Shown here one piece after another: positions 40,234 to 48,080 of a stretch of 64,000 bases of DNA (within the stretch, counting starts at the first letter, position 1; every line of letters begins with the position of its first letter). The DNA is taken from assembly GCF_004323845.1 (NCBI RefSeq), contig NZ_QPGR01000004.1, positions 1 to 64,000 on the forward strand. The letters are read 5' to 3'. The DNA is from Campylobacter novaezeelandiae. Its GTDB lineage: Bacteria > Campylobacterota > Campylobacteria > Campylobacterales > Campylobacteraceae. The notes beneath the pieces were generated by a model. That model saw only the letters and a list, made by a program, of their open reading frames with translations. It did no database searches and was not told the origin of the DNA. Both the position numbers and the translations under genes were made by a program.

Positions 40234-41459
40234 TGAAATTAGAATATTTAGATTTTAAAAATACAAAAATTCCTTTGATTTTTGAAGAGAATAATGATCT
40301 TCCGGTTATAGTATTAAAATTAGTTTTTAAAAATTGTGGAAGATCTTTTGATAAGATACCAGGAACTGCAAGAATGTTTGCAAGAATTTTAAATGAAGGC
40401 GTGGATGATAATTTTTTTAAAGAATTAGAGCTAAAGGCTATTAATCTTACATCTAGTAGCGGATTTGAAACTTTAGAAATTAATCTTACTTTATTAAAAG
40501 AATACAAAGAATTTGCTTTTAAATCTTTGGCTAATTTATTAAAGCAACCTCGTTTTGATGAAAAAATACTACAGAAAAATAAATTTCTTGTTTTGAGTGA
40601 ATTGGCAAGTAAAAATAGTGATTTTGATTATTTGGCAAAGAATTTATTAAATTCAAATGTATTTGATTATGAAGAATTTAAAAGCCCCAATGATGGAAAT
40701 GAAGAGAGTATAAAACAAATTACCCTTAAAGATTTAAAAGATTTTTTTAATAAGCATATAAACCTTGGTAATCTTATTATAAGCTTAGGTGGGGATTTTA
40801 TAAAAAAGGATATGCAAAAATTATTAGAACTTATTTTAAGCCCTTTGGATAAAGGAGAAAAAATTCCTGATAAAAAATATGATCTAACTTCACACTTAAA
40901 AGATGTGAATTTGGTGCGTAAAGAAAGTGAGCAAGCTTATATTTATTTTGCCTCTCCATTTTATGGAAGTATAAAAGATAATGATATTTATATGGCTAAA
41001 ATTTCTCATTTTGTGCTAGGTCAAGCAGGTTTTGGATCTAGGATAATGGAAGAAATTCGTGTTAAAAGAGGTCTTGCTTACTCAGCTTATTCTATGCTTG
41101 ATTTAAATTTGTCTTATAATCGTATTTTTGGGTATTTGCAAACTAAAAATGAAAATGCACAAGAAGCTAAGAAAATTATAAAACAGGTTTTTGATGAGTT
41201 TGTTAATAAGGGGATTAATGAAGAAGAATTAAATCAAGCGAAAAATTTTCTACTTGGGAGCACCCCTTTAAGATATGAGAGTTTAAGCAAAAGATTAAAT
41301 ATAGCATTTTATGAATTTTATCAAGATTTGGAACTAGGATATTATAAAAATGAACTTAAAAATATAGAGAAAGTTAATTTAAATGAGATCAATGCTTATA
41401 TTAAAAAGCATGATGAAATTTTAAAACTTAGCTTTGCAAGTTTAAAAAATGAAAATTGA
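40233..41459 (+). CDS. M16 peptidase-like protein lacking the HxxEH site
   Basis: A 408-aa pitrilysin-fold protein with the two-half M16 layout (second half with GFGSRIMEEIRVKRGLAYSAYS). In active M16 proteases the N-terminal half carries HxxEH; here the corresponding place reads GTARMFARILNEG, with neither histidine. It is therefore probably a non-catalytic subunit of a heterodimer, as in other bacterial M16 pairs. Starts within the mqnC stop and overlaps recG by 11 bases. Corresponds to Cj0463. Confidence 0.85.
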   Translation: MKLEYLDFKNTKIPLIFEENNDLPVIVLKLVFKNCGRSFDKIPGTARMFARILNEGVDDNFFKELELKAINLTSSSGFETLEINLTLLKEYKEFAFKSLANLLKQPRFDEKILQKNKFLVLSELASKNSDFDYLAKNLLNSNVFDYEEFKSPNDGNEESIKQITLKDLKDFFNKHINLGNLIISLGGDFIKKDMQKLLELILSPLDKGEKIPDKKYDLTSHLKDVNLVRKESEQAYIYFASPFYGSIKDNDIYMAKISHFVLGQAGFGSRIMEEIRVKRGLAYSAYSMLDLNLSYNRIFGYLQTKNENAQEAKKIIKQVFDEFVNKGINEEELNQAKNFLLGSTPLRYESLSKRLNIAFYEFYQDLELGYYKNELKNIEKVNLNEINAYIKKHDEILKLSFASLKNEN

Positions 41460-43266
41460 TGTTAAGGATTTTGAACTTTTTAAAAAATTAAGGGTTAAAA
41501 ATATTATTGATTTAGCCCTAATATTGCCTAAAAAAATTGAAAATTTAAATCTTAGCCCTTCTCCAAAACAAGGTGAAATTTGCATACAAAAAGTTAGAAT
41601 TAAAAGTGTAACTTTAAAAAAAAATCAAATTTTTGGAATTTGTGAGTGTGAGGGATGGAAAATAGATGCTCATTTTGTTTTTTTTAATCCCAATGTTTGG
41701 CATATAAAACTTTTAAAAACAGGTTCTTGTTTAATTTTTAGTGCAAAATTAAATTTTTTTAATCAAAATTGGCAATTTAGCAATCCTAAGATTATAAATA
41801 AAACAGGTGGTTTTATTCCAAAGTATCAAATTTCTGGTATTAGAGATGAAAAAATTCAAAATTTGATACAAGGCTATCTTAGTTTTGAAAATTTAAAAGA
41901 GAGCAAACTTCAAGAAAAATATATTCATTTACTTCTTAATTTACATTCTTATGATCATAAATGCTATATTTTGTATCAAAATTTTTCAAATTTTGAAAAA
42001 GATTTAAAATATATAGAGATTTTTAATTTTTTAAAAAGATTAAAGAGCAAAAGAAAAACTTACAAAAGTTTTAATTTTGAAATTTTTAAAATTGATTCTT
42101 GGATAAAAAATTTACCTTTTAAGTTAACTCAAGATCAATTTAAAGCCTTAGAAGATATTAGAAAAGATTTAGAATCTAAAGAGGCTAAAAAACGTGTAGT
42201 TATGGGAGATGTTGGTTGTGGTAAAACTTTGGTTTTGTTAGGAGCTGCTTTAATGGTTTATCCAAAACAAGCTATTTTAATGGCACCTACTAGCATTTTA
42301 GCAAAACAACTTTATGATGAAGCTTTAAAGCTTTTGCCCGCTTTTATGGATATTTTATTTATCAAAGGAGGTAAAAAGGATAAAAATTTAGAAGAAAATA
42401 TTAAAAAAGCCCATTTAATTATAGGAACACATGCGCTTACATACTTAAAAGAACATGGGGCGGTTTTGATTATGATTGATGAGCAACATCGCTTTGGATC
42501 AAATCAAAGGCAAAAAATTTATGAGTTATCAAATGGAGATTTTAGTCCTCATTTTATCCAATTTTCAGCCACTCCAATTCCTAGAACTCTTAGTATGATA
42601 CAATCAGAGCTTTTAAATTTTTCTTTTATAAAACAAATGCCTTTTAAAAAAGATATTCAAACTTTATGTATAAAAAATGAAGATTTTGCTTTACTTGAAA
42701 CAAAAATTAAAGAAGAAATTAAGCTAAAACATCAAATCATTATTATTTATCCTTTGGTAAATCCAAGCGATAAAATTCCTTATCTTTCCTTAGAACAAGC
42801 TAGTGATTACTGGAAAACTCATTATGAGAAAGTTTTTATTACCCACGGAAAAGATAAAAATAAAGATGAAATTTTGCAACGTTTTAAAGAAGAAGGTAAT
42901 ATTTTGCTTAGTACTACTGTTGTTGAAGTGGGAATTTCTTTGCCAAGACTTAGCACTATTGTTATAGTTGGAGCTGAAAGATTAGGACTCGCAACTTTGC
43001 ATCAATTACGTGGTAGGGTTGGTAGAAATGGTGTTAAAAGTTATTGTTATTTATATACAAAATTAAAAGAAATTCCTCAAAGATTACTAGAATTTTCTAA
43101 AACTCTAGACGGATTTAAGATTGCAGAGCTTGATCTTAAGAACCGTTTAAGCGGTGATTTGCTTGATGGTTTTACCCAACATGGAAATGATTTTAAATTT
43201 TTCACTTTTAATGATGAATATATCTTAAAAAAAGCAAAAGAAGATTTAGAAAATATAAAATTCTAA
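41449..43266 (+). CDS. recG: ATP-dependent DNA helicase RecG
   Basis: Branch-migrating helicase for stalled forks and Holliday junctions. The 605-aa protein has an N-terminal wedge/OB region (1-200) and superfamily 2 helicase motifs: I GDVGCGKT (about 254), II IDEQHRFG, III FSATPIPRT, and the motif V/VI region with TTVVEVG and LRGRVGRNG. It is shorter than E. coli RecG (693) through a reduced N-terminus, normal in this group. Confidence 0.94.
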   Translation: MKIDVKDFELFKKLRVKNIIDLALILPKKIENLNLSPSPKQGEICIQKVRIKSVTLKKNQIFGICECEGWKIDAHFVFFNPNVWHIKLLKTGSCLIFSAKLNFFNQNWQFSNPKIINKTGGFIPKYQISGIRDEKIQNLIQGYLSFENLKESKLQEKYIHLLLNLHSYDHKCYILYQNFSNFEKDLKYIEIFNFLKRLKSKRKTYKSFNFEIFKIDSWIKNLPFKLTQDQFKALEDIRKDLESKEAKKRVVMGDVGCGKTLVLLGAALMVYPKQAILMAPTSILAKQLYDEALKLLPAFMDILFIKGGKKDKNLEENIKKAHLIIGTHALTYLKEHGAVLIMIDEQHRFGSNQRQKIYELSNGDFSPHFIQFSATPIPRTLSMIQSELLNFSFIKQMPFKKDIQTLCIKNEDFALLETKIKEEIKLKHQIIIIYPLVNPSDKIPYLSLEQASDYWKTHYEKVFITHGKDKNKDEILQRFKEEGNILLSTTVVEVGISLPRLSTIVIVGAERLGLATLHQLRGRVGRNGVKSYCYLYTKLKEIPQRLLEFSKTLDGFKIAELDLKNRLSGDLLDGFTQHGNDFKFFTFNDEYILKKAKEDLENIKF

Positions 43267-43303
43267 TTTTTAAATTCTTAAAATTTGTAAATAAGGATTA
43301 TAA

Positions 43304-44065
43304 AAACTATATAAATCACTAAAAGAAATTTGGAGCAAATTCAAGTTTGAGTGGAACAAATACAAACAAGAGAGTAAAGAAGATTGGATTAAGTATAAGC
43401 AAAAAATACAAAAAATTGACGAAGAACACAAACAAAAAATACGAAAAATAAATGAAAAATTTAAAAAAGAAAAAGAGCAAAAAGACTTAGAAAAAATAGA
43501 AAGCTCTTATAAAGAAATATATGAAGAATACAAAAGCCTTTCTATAGATGAACAGGGTAAATTTTTGTATAATTTATCTTTAAACAATCAAGATGAATAT
43601 GCAAAAGCGATAAGATTTATTCAAATTGCAGAAGAAAGCGTTAATATAGCCTTAAAATCAAAAAATAAAGATACTGCAGAAAGCAGAAGAAAAATTGCGT
43701 TAGAAATGGAACAAGAAATACAGGAAAGACATCCCAAAGCCTATGGTTTAATTATAAATACAATTCAATTTTTGGAAGATAATTATGATACAAATCTTTT
43801 TGAAAATCAATGTATTAAGTATTACAAAGAAGCTAGGAAATTAAAAACCATTAAATCTAAACAAAAAAGAATTGATTATATAAATGATTTAATAAAAGAA
43901 GTTGAAATAAATCCTAAAATTGATGAGAAATTTATTGATTTTTGGAAAAATAAATCAAAGAAATATAATAATTACATTTTAAGTTTAAGCTTCATGGAAA
44001 AAATAAAATCAGTATTTTTATGTTGTTTTTATTTTTCTACCGACAGAATTATCAAGAGAAATTAA
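43304..44065 (+). pseudogene. 5'-truncated coiled-coil protein gene
   Basis: An open frame of about 253 codons runs from 43304 to the TAA at 44065, but the first two-thirds of its N-terminal half has no ATG or GTG start. The only usual start is TTG at 43565, without a good ribosome-binding site, giving 166 aa. The upstream codons are clearly protein-like: a charged coiled coil with many Lys and Glu (SLKEIWSKFKFEWNK, KEDWIKYKQKIQK). I read this as a gene whose 5' end was lost beside recG. Family unknown. A terminator-like hairpin follows. Confidence 0.6.
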
Positions 44066-44085
44066 AATTAATCTCTTGATTATTT
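44051..44085 (+). terminator. hairpin after truncated gene
   Basis: ATCAAGAGA (44051-44059) pairs with TCTCTTGAT (44072-44080), followed by TATTTT. It begins inside the last codons of the truncated gene. Confidence 0.55.
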
Positions 44086-44115
44086 TAATTTATAAAATAA
44101 GACTAATAATATAAA

Positions 44116-44490
44116 TTAAGATTGATAAAGCATATTTTGAAAATGCCTAGCTATCATTTGAGCTCTTTGCAATATAATATTTGTTATATCGTCTTTATAA
44201 ATACTTTTTAAGCTTTCATTGAAAAGCTCAAGCCAAATTTCAAAAAAATCCTTAGGAAAAGGTGGAAGTTCAAGATGTGCTTTAAGTGGTTGCCCTGTAT
44301 AGTTTCCTTCACCTAAAAGCATACCCATCCAAAAATTTCCTATTTTCTTTTTATGTTCTTGCCAACTTTGATTATCTGTTCCTATGGCATTATTAAAAAT
44401 AGGTCCTAATTTTTCGTTTTTTCTTATTTTGTCATAAAAAATATCCATAAGTTTTAAAATAGATTCTTGATCAATTGTTTCATAAATCAT
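44116..44490 (-). CDS. ctb: group III truncated haemoglobin Ctb
   Basis: Small 2-on-2 globin of 124 aa that binds O2 tightly and is induced by nitrosative stress in C. jejuni. The proximal histidine is in AHLELPPFP (about residue 72), and the B10/E-helix region FYDKIRKNEKLGPIF and FWMGMLLGEGNYTG match group III globins. Divergently placed to nssR, with a shared 80-bp control region containing an FNR-type palindrome. Confidence 0.95.
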   Translation of the reverse strand: MIYETIDQESILKLMDIFYDKIRKNEKLGPIFNNAIGTDNQSWQEHKKKIGNFWMGMLLGEGNYTGQPLKAHLELPPFPKDFFEIWLELFNESLKSIYKDDITNIILQRAQMIARHFQNMLYQS

Positions 44491-44546
44491 TTTTTTCCTT
44501 TGTTAATTTTTTATGGTTAATATATCAGATTCAAATAATTTAAATA

Positions 44547-44560
44547 TTAACTTATGTTAA
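44547..44560. promoter_or_regulatory. NssR-type operator between ctb and nssR
   Basis: TTAAC-TTAT-GTTAA, a perfect palindrome with a 4-base spacer, matches the TTAAC/GTTAA half-sites described for NssR. It is centred about 63 bases upstream of the ctb ATG and about 17 bases upstream of the nssR ATG, so it could activate ctb and repress nssR. Confidence 0.75.
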
Positions 44561-44570
44561 ATGAGAGGCA

Positions 44571-45173
44571 ATGGAAGATTATTTAAATTTTTTACATAAG
44601 ATAGGCAATATTAAAAGATATAAAAAAAATAATATTTTATTTTATGAAGATGAACAGGCTGAAAATTTTTTTATACTTTTGAAAGGAAAAGTGCGTGTTT
44701 ACAAAAGCATAAATGATAAAGAAATGACCTTGCATCGTTTTTTGCCCACAAGTTTTATAGCTGAAATGCCAGCTTTTAAAAGATTGAAATATCCGGCTAA
44801 TGCTGAGTTTGAAGAAGAGAGTGAGATTTTAGAAATTAATTTTGAGAAATTTTATAATTTATGTTTAGAAAATACAAAATTTAATTTTTTACTTATTGCT
44901 TCATTATTTGAAAAAATTAAAATTTTAGAAAAAAAACTTTTGCAGAATTCTTTGGGATTAAAAGAGAGAGTAATTTCTTATATTTTGGAAAATGAACAGA
45001 AATTGGATATAATGACTCAAAAGCAAATTTCACTTGATTTAAATGTTAGAGTAGAATCTTTATCTAGAATTTTAAAAGAATTTAAAAATAAGAATTTGTT
45101 AACAACTAACAAAGGTAAAATTACTATTTTAGATAAAGAAAAACTTATAAAAAATTTCAGCGAGTTATCTTAA
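44571..45173 (+). CDS. nssR: nitrosative stress regulator NssR (Crp-Fnr family)
   Basis: Crp-Fnr transcription factor of 200 aa that activates the nitric-oxide detoxification genes, including cgb and ctb. The N-terminal cyclic-nucleotide-like jelly roll (about 15-105, FFILLKGKVRVYKS) lacks the cysteine cluster of FNR. The C-terminal winged helix has the recognition helix in LDLNVRVESLSRILKEFK. Divergent from ctb, as in C. jejuni. Followed 10 bases later by the ABC permease gene. Confidence 0.94.
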   Translation: MEDYLNFLHKIGNIKRYKKNNILFYEDEQAENFFILLKGKVRVYKSINDKEMTLHRFLPTSFIAEMPAFKRLKYPANAEFEEESEILEINFEKFYNLCLENTKFNFLLIASLFEKIKILEKKLLQNSLGLKERVISYILENEQKLDIMTQKQISLDLNVRVESLSRILKEFKNKNLLTTNKGKITILDKEKLIKNFSELS

Positions 45174-45183
45174 GGAAGCTTTG

Positions 45184-45885
45184 ATGGATTTTAATTTTTT
45201 ATTGCACTATATTCCAGCTTTTGCACAAGCAGCTTTTCTTACCATAAAATTAAGTTTTTTTGGGATCGTTTTTTCTTTAATTATTGGAGTATTTTGTGTT
45301 GTAGCATCTTATTTTAGAATACGTATTTTTGAATATTTTTGTAATATCTATATAGAACTTGCAAGAAATACTCCTTTGCTTATACAGCTGTTTTTTTTAT
45401 ATTATGCTTTGCCAAAGCTAAATATACATTTAGAGCAAATGCCTATTTTAAATTTAATATGTCTTAGCGTTGATGAAAGCTTGCGTCCTGCTTTTGCTTG
45501 TGCTATAGCCGGTCTTAGTTTTTTGGGCGGTGCTTATATGGCAGAGAGTCTTAGGACGGGTTTTGAAGCTATAAAAAAGAGACAATTTGAAGCAGGACTT
45601 TCTTTAGGATTTACATCTTTTCAAAATTTAAGATATGTTATTTTTCCTCAAGCTTTAGCCATTTCTATACCAAGTATCAGTGCAAATATGATTTTTTTAA
45701 TTAAAGAAACATCTGTTGTAAGTATTATAGCTTTGCCAGATTTGGTAAATTTAATGAAAGGTTTAAATTCGCTTACTTATAAGACAGATGAGCTTTTATT
45801 TATGCTATTTTTGGGATATTTGTGTATCATTTTACCTTTATCTTTAATTTTATCTTATATCGAAAAAAGGCTAAGACATGCTTGA
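45184..45885 (+). CDS. polar amino acid ABC transporter permease 1
   Basis: HisM/GlnP-type membrane subunit, 233 aa, about five helices, with the EAA loop AGLSLGFTSFQNLRYVIFPQA (about residue 140) contacting the ATPase. The ATG at 45184 is preferred over an in-frame TTG directly before it. It overlaps the second permease by 8 bases. It starts 10 bases after nssR and may be co-transcribed. Confidence 0.9.
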   Translation: MDFNFLLHYIPAFAQAAFLTIKLSFFGIVFSLIIGVFCVVASYFRIRIFEYFCNIYIELARNTPLLIQLFFLYYALPKLNIHLEQMPILNLICLSVDESLRPAFACAIAGLSFLGGAYMAESLRTGFEAIKKRQFEAGLSLGFTSFQNLRYVIFPQALAISIPSISANMIFLIKETSVVSIIALPDLVNLMKGLNSLTYKTDELLFMLFLGYLCIILPLSLILSYIEKRLRHA

Positions 45886-46534
45886 TCTTTTAAATCAAGA
45901 TACTTTTTTAAGATTGGCACAAGGACTTTTTGTTACGCTTGAAATTTCTGTTATTAGTATTATCATGACCTCATTGGGTGGTCTTGTATTAGGAATTTTA
46001 ATGGTTCTTAAAAATCCTTATATTTATGCATTTTGTCGTTTTGGTTTAGAATTTATACGCGTAATGCCATTACTCGTTTGGCTTTTTATTGTTTATTTTG
46101 GATTTTCAAGATGGCTTGGTATTGATTTAGATAGCACAACTTCTGCTATTATTGTTTTTAGCATTTGGGGAAGTTTTGAAATGATGGATTTAGTGCGTTC
46201 ATCTTTGCAAAGTATTCCTAAACACCAATACGAAAGTGCCGCATCTTTAGGTTTAAATTCTTTGCAAAGCTTTATTTATATTATTATACCGCAAGCCCTT
46301 AGAAGATTAACACCTGTAAGTATGAATTTGCTAACGCGTATGGTAAAAAGTACTACTTTTGCTTATTTGATCGGAAGTGTTGAGCTTGTTAAGGTTGGAC
46401 AACAAATTATAGAATTTCATAATAAAAATGATTTTGCTCCTTTTATAATTTATGGATTAATTTTTATTATATATTTTATAATTTGCTACCCTGTTTCTTT
46501 GTATTCTAGAATTTTAGAAAAAAAATGGAGTTAA
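45878..46534 (+). CDS. polar amino acid ABC transporter permease 2
   Basis: Second HisQM-type subunit, 218 aa, with five predicted helices and the EAA loop [32 protein letters not shown] N-terminus ([15 protein letters not shown]) is typical. Forms a heterodimer with the previous gene product. One base separates it from the ATPase gene. Confidence 0.9.
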   Translation: MLDLLNQDTFLRLAQGLFVTLEISVISIIMTSLGGLVLGILMVLKNPYIYAFCRFGLEFIRVMPLLVWLFIVYFGFSRWLGIDLDSTTSAIIVFSIWGSFEMMDLVRSSLQSIPKHQYESAASLGLNSLQSFIYIIIPQALRRLTPVSMNLLTRMVKSTTFAYLIGSVELVKVGQQIIEFHNKNDFAPFIIYGLIFIIYFIICYPVSLYSRILEKKWS

Positions 46535-46535
46535 T

Positions 46536-47279
46536 GTGAGTATTTTAAAAATAGAAAATTTACAAAAATATTATGGTAATCATCATGCTTTAAAAAATAT
46601 CAATTTGGAATTAAAGCAAAAGGAAACTCTTGTTATTTTAGGTCCTAGTGGATGCGGAAAATCAACTTTATTGCGTTGTATTAATGGGCTTGAAGAAATT
46701 GCTGATGGAAGTATTTATATCGATAAAGAAAAAATAACAAAAGATTTTAAAGACTGGACAAGAATTCGTCAAAAAGTAGGAATGGTTTTTCAATCTTATG
46801 AGCTTTTTGAACATTTAAGTGTAAGAGAAAATATACTTTTAGGTCCTACAAAAGTTCAAAGAAGAAACAAAGAAGAAGTTCTAGAAGAGGCAAAAAAATG
46901 GCTTGAAAAAGTTGGTTTATCTCATAAGATTGATGCTTATCCAAGAGAATTAAGCGGTGGACAAAAGCAGCGTATAGCTATAGTTAGAAGTTTATGTATG
47001 AATCCTGAATTAATGCTTTTTGATGAGGTTACAGCAGCTCTTGATCCTGAAATAGTACGTGAGGTTCTAGAGGTAATGCTTAATCTAGCAAGAGAGGGTA
47101 TGACCATGATTATAGTAACTCATGAAATGGGCTTTGCTAAAGGGGTGGCCGATCGAATAGTTTTTATGGATAATGGCACTATAGTAGAAGAAAATACTCC
47201 TGATATATTTTTTAAAAATCCTAATACAGATAGAGCTAAAAAATTTCTTAATCTATTTAGTTATAATAAGGATTTTTAA
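46536..47279 (+). CDS. polar amino acid ABC transporter ATP-binding protein
   Basis: GlnQ/HisP-type ATPase of 247 aa: Walker [10 protein letters not shown] (about 36-44), Q-loop MVFQSYELF, signature LSGGQKQR, Walker [13 protein letters not shown] and the switch histidine in THEMG. GTG start with AATGGAGTTA upstream. No periplasmic binding protein gene accompanies the trio, so it must use one encoded elsewhere. Corresponds to Cj0469. Confidence 0.93.
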   Translation: MSILKIENLQKYYGNHHALKNINLELKQKETLVILGPSGCGKSTLLRCINGLEEIADGSIYIDKEKITKDFKDWTRIRQKVGMVFQSYELFEHLSVRENILLGPTKVQRRNKEEVLEEAKKWLEKVGLSHKIDAYPRELSGGQKQRIAIVRSLCMNPELMLFDEVTAALDPEIVREVLEVMLNLAREGMTMIIVTHEMGFAKGVADRIVFMDNGTIVEENTPDIFFKNPNTDRAKKFLNLFSYNKDF

Positions 47280-48044
47280 ATGAAAGTATTTATTATCAAT
47301 TTATAAAGATCAACCTAAAAACGTATTAACTTAGAAAAACAAATTTCTAATTTATCCCGCCCCTCATAAAAGAAAAATTAGAATTTAATTTTTTAAAGCT
47401 ATTGATGTAAATTATATGAGCATTTAAAATTTAAAAACATTTTACTTTTCTTGCCTATTTATATGGAGGTGGAGCATTGATGAGCGAGTCTGAAAAGGCT
47501 TGTTTTGCAAGTCATTATTTATTATGGCAAGAATGTGTAAGGCTTAATGAAAAAATACTAATCTTAGAAGATGATATAGTTTTTAACAAAGAATTTATAG
47601 AACATCTTAATGAAATTTTAAGTCTAGATTATGAAATGTTAAGATTTAATTATCAAGAAAATAAAATAGCATATAGGGTTGATAAAAATGTCGCTTTAGT
47701 ATTAAAAAATAATCTTTTTTAGCTTCTCTTATATTATAAATCCAAAAGGAGCTAAAAAACTTTTAGAAAATGCTAAAATTTGGTTCGCACCTGTTGATTA
47801 TTATTTAGATATGTATTATTTTTATAAAATTTATAATTTGATGTATATGAAAAATCTATTTAGCTTTCAGGCTCAAGCAGGTTCAAATATACAAAAAACG
47901 TCCTTTAAAAATTATTATAATTCAAAAAATAACCAGACCTTTATCTAAATTTTTTCTCATCTTTATAGATATATTTTTGTATTTTTTGTAAATCCTAAAA
48001 AAGAATTTAAAAATAATCCATTTTTTGAAAAAGCTAAAAAATAA
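47280..48044 (+). pseudogene. degraded family 25 glycosyltransferase (LOS type)
   Basis: Remnant of a glycosyltransferase of the lipooligosaccharide family 25. It opens with MKVFIINL and a stop, then has several frame changes before 47477. The best preserved piece (47477-47722) carries SHYLLWQECVRLNEKILILE followed by DD, the family's LEDD motif. A frameshift in a T6 run at about 47715-47720 separates it from a C-terminal piece containing SYIINPKGAKKLL and FAPVDYYLDMYY. At least four disruptions make it non-functional. It starts one base after the ABC ATPase stop. Confidence 0.85.
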
Positions 48045-48080
48045 AAATTTTTAACTTATCTTAAATTTAAGATAAGTTAA
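48045..48080 (-). terminator. terminator of the cytochrome cluster
   Basis: A perfect 30-base palindrome (48051-48080; arms TTAACTTATCTTAAA and its complement) covers the end of the CcsBA gene. On the minus strand it is followed by AAATTTTTATTTTTT, giving a typical U-rich tail. Confidence 0.75.

Noticed and set aside
47477..47722. 81-aa glycosyltransferase-like open frame as a real gene
   Set aside because: Homology continues upstream and downstream in other frames with stops; it is one fragment of the family 25 pseudogene.
48051..48080. 30-base palindrome as a regulatory operator
   Set aside because: It covers the last codons of the haem lyase gene and is followed by a U-rich tail, so a terminator explains it better.
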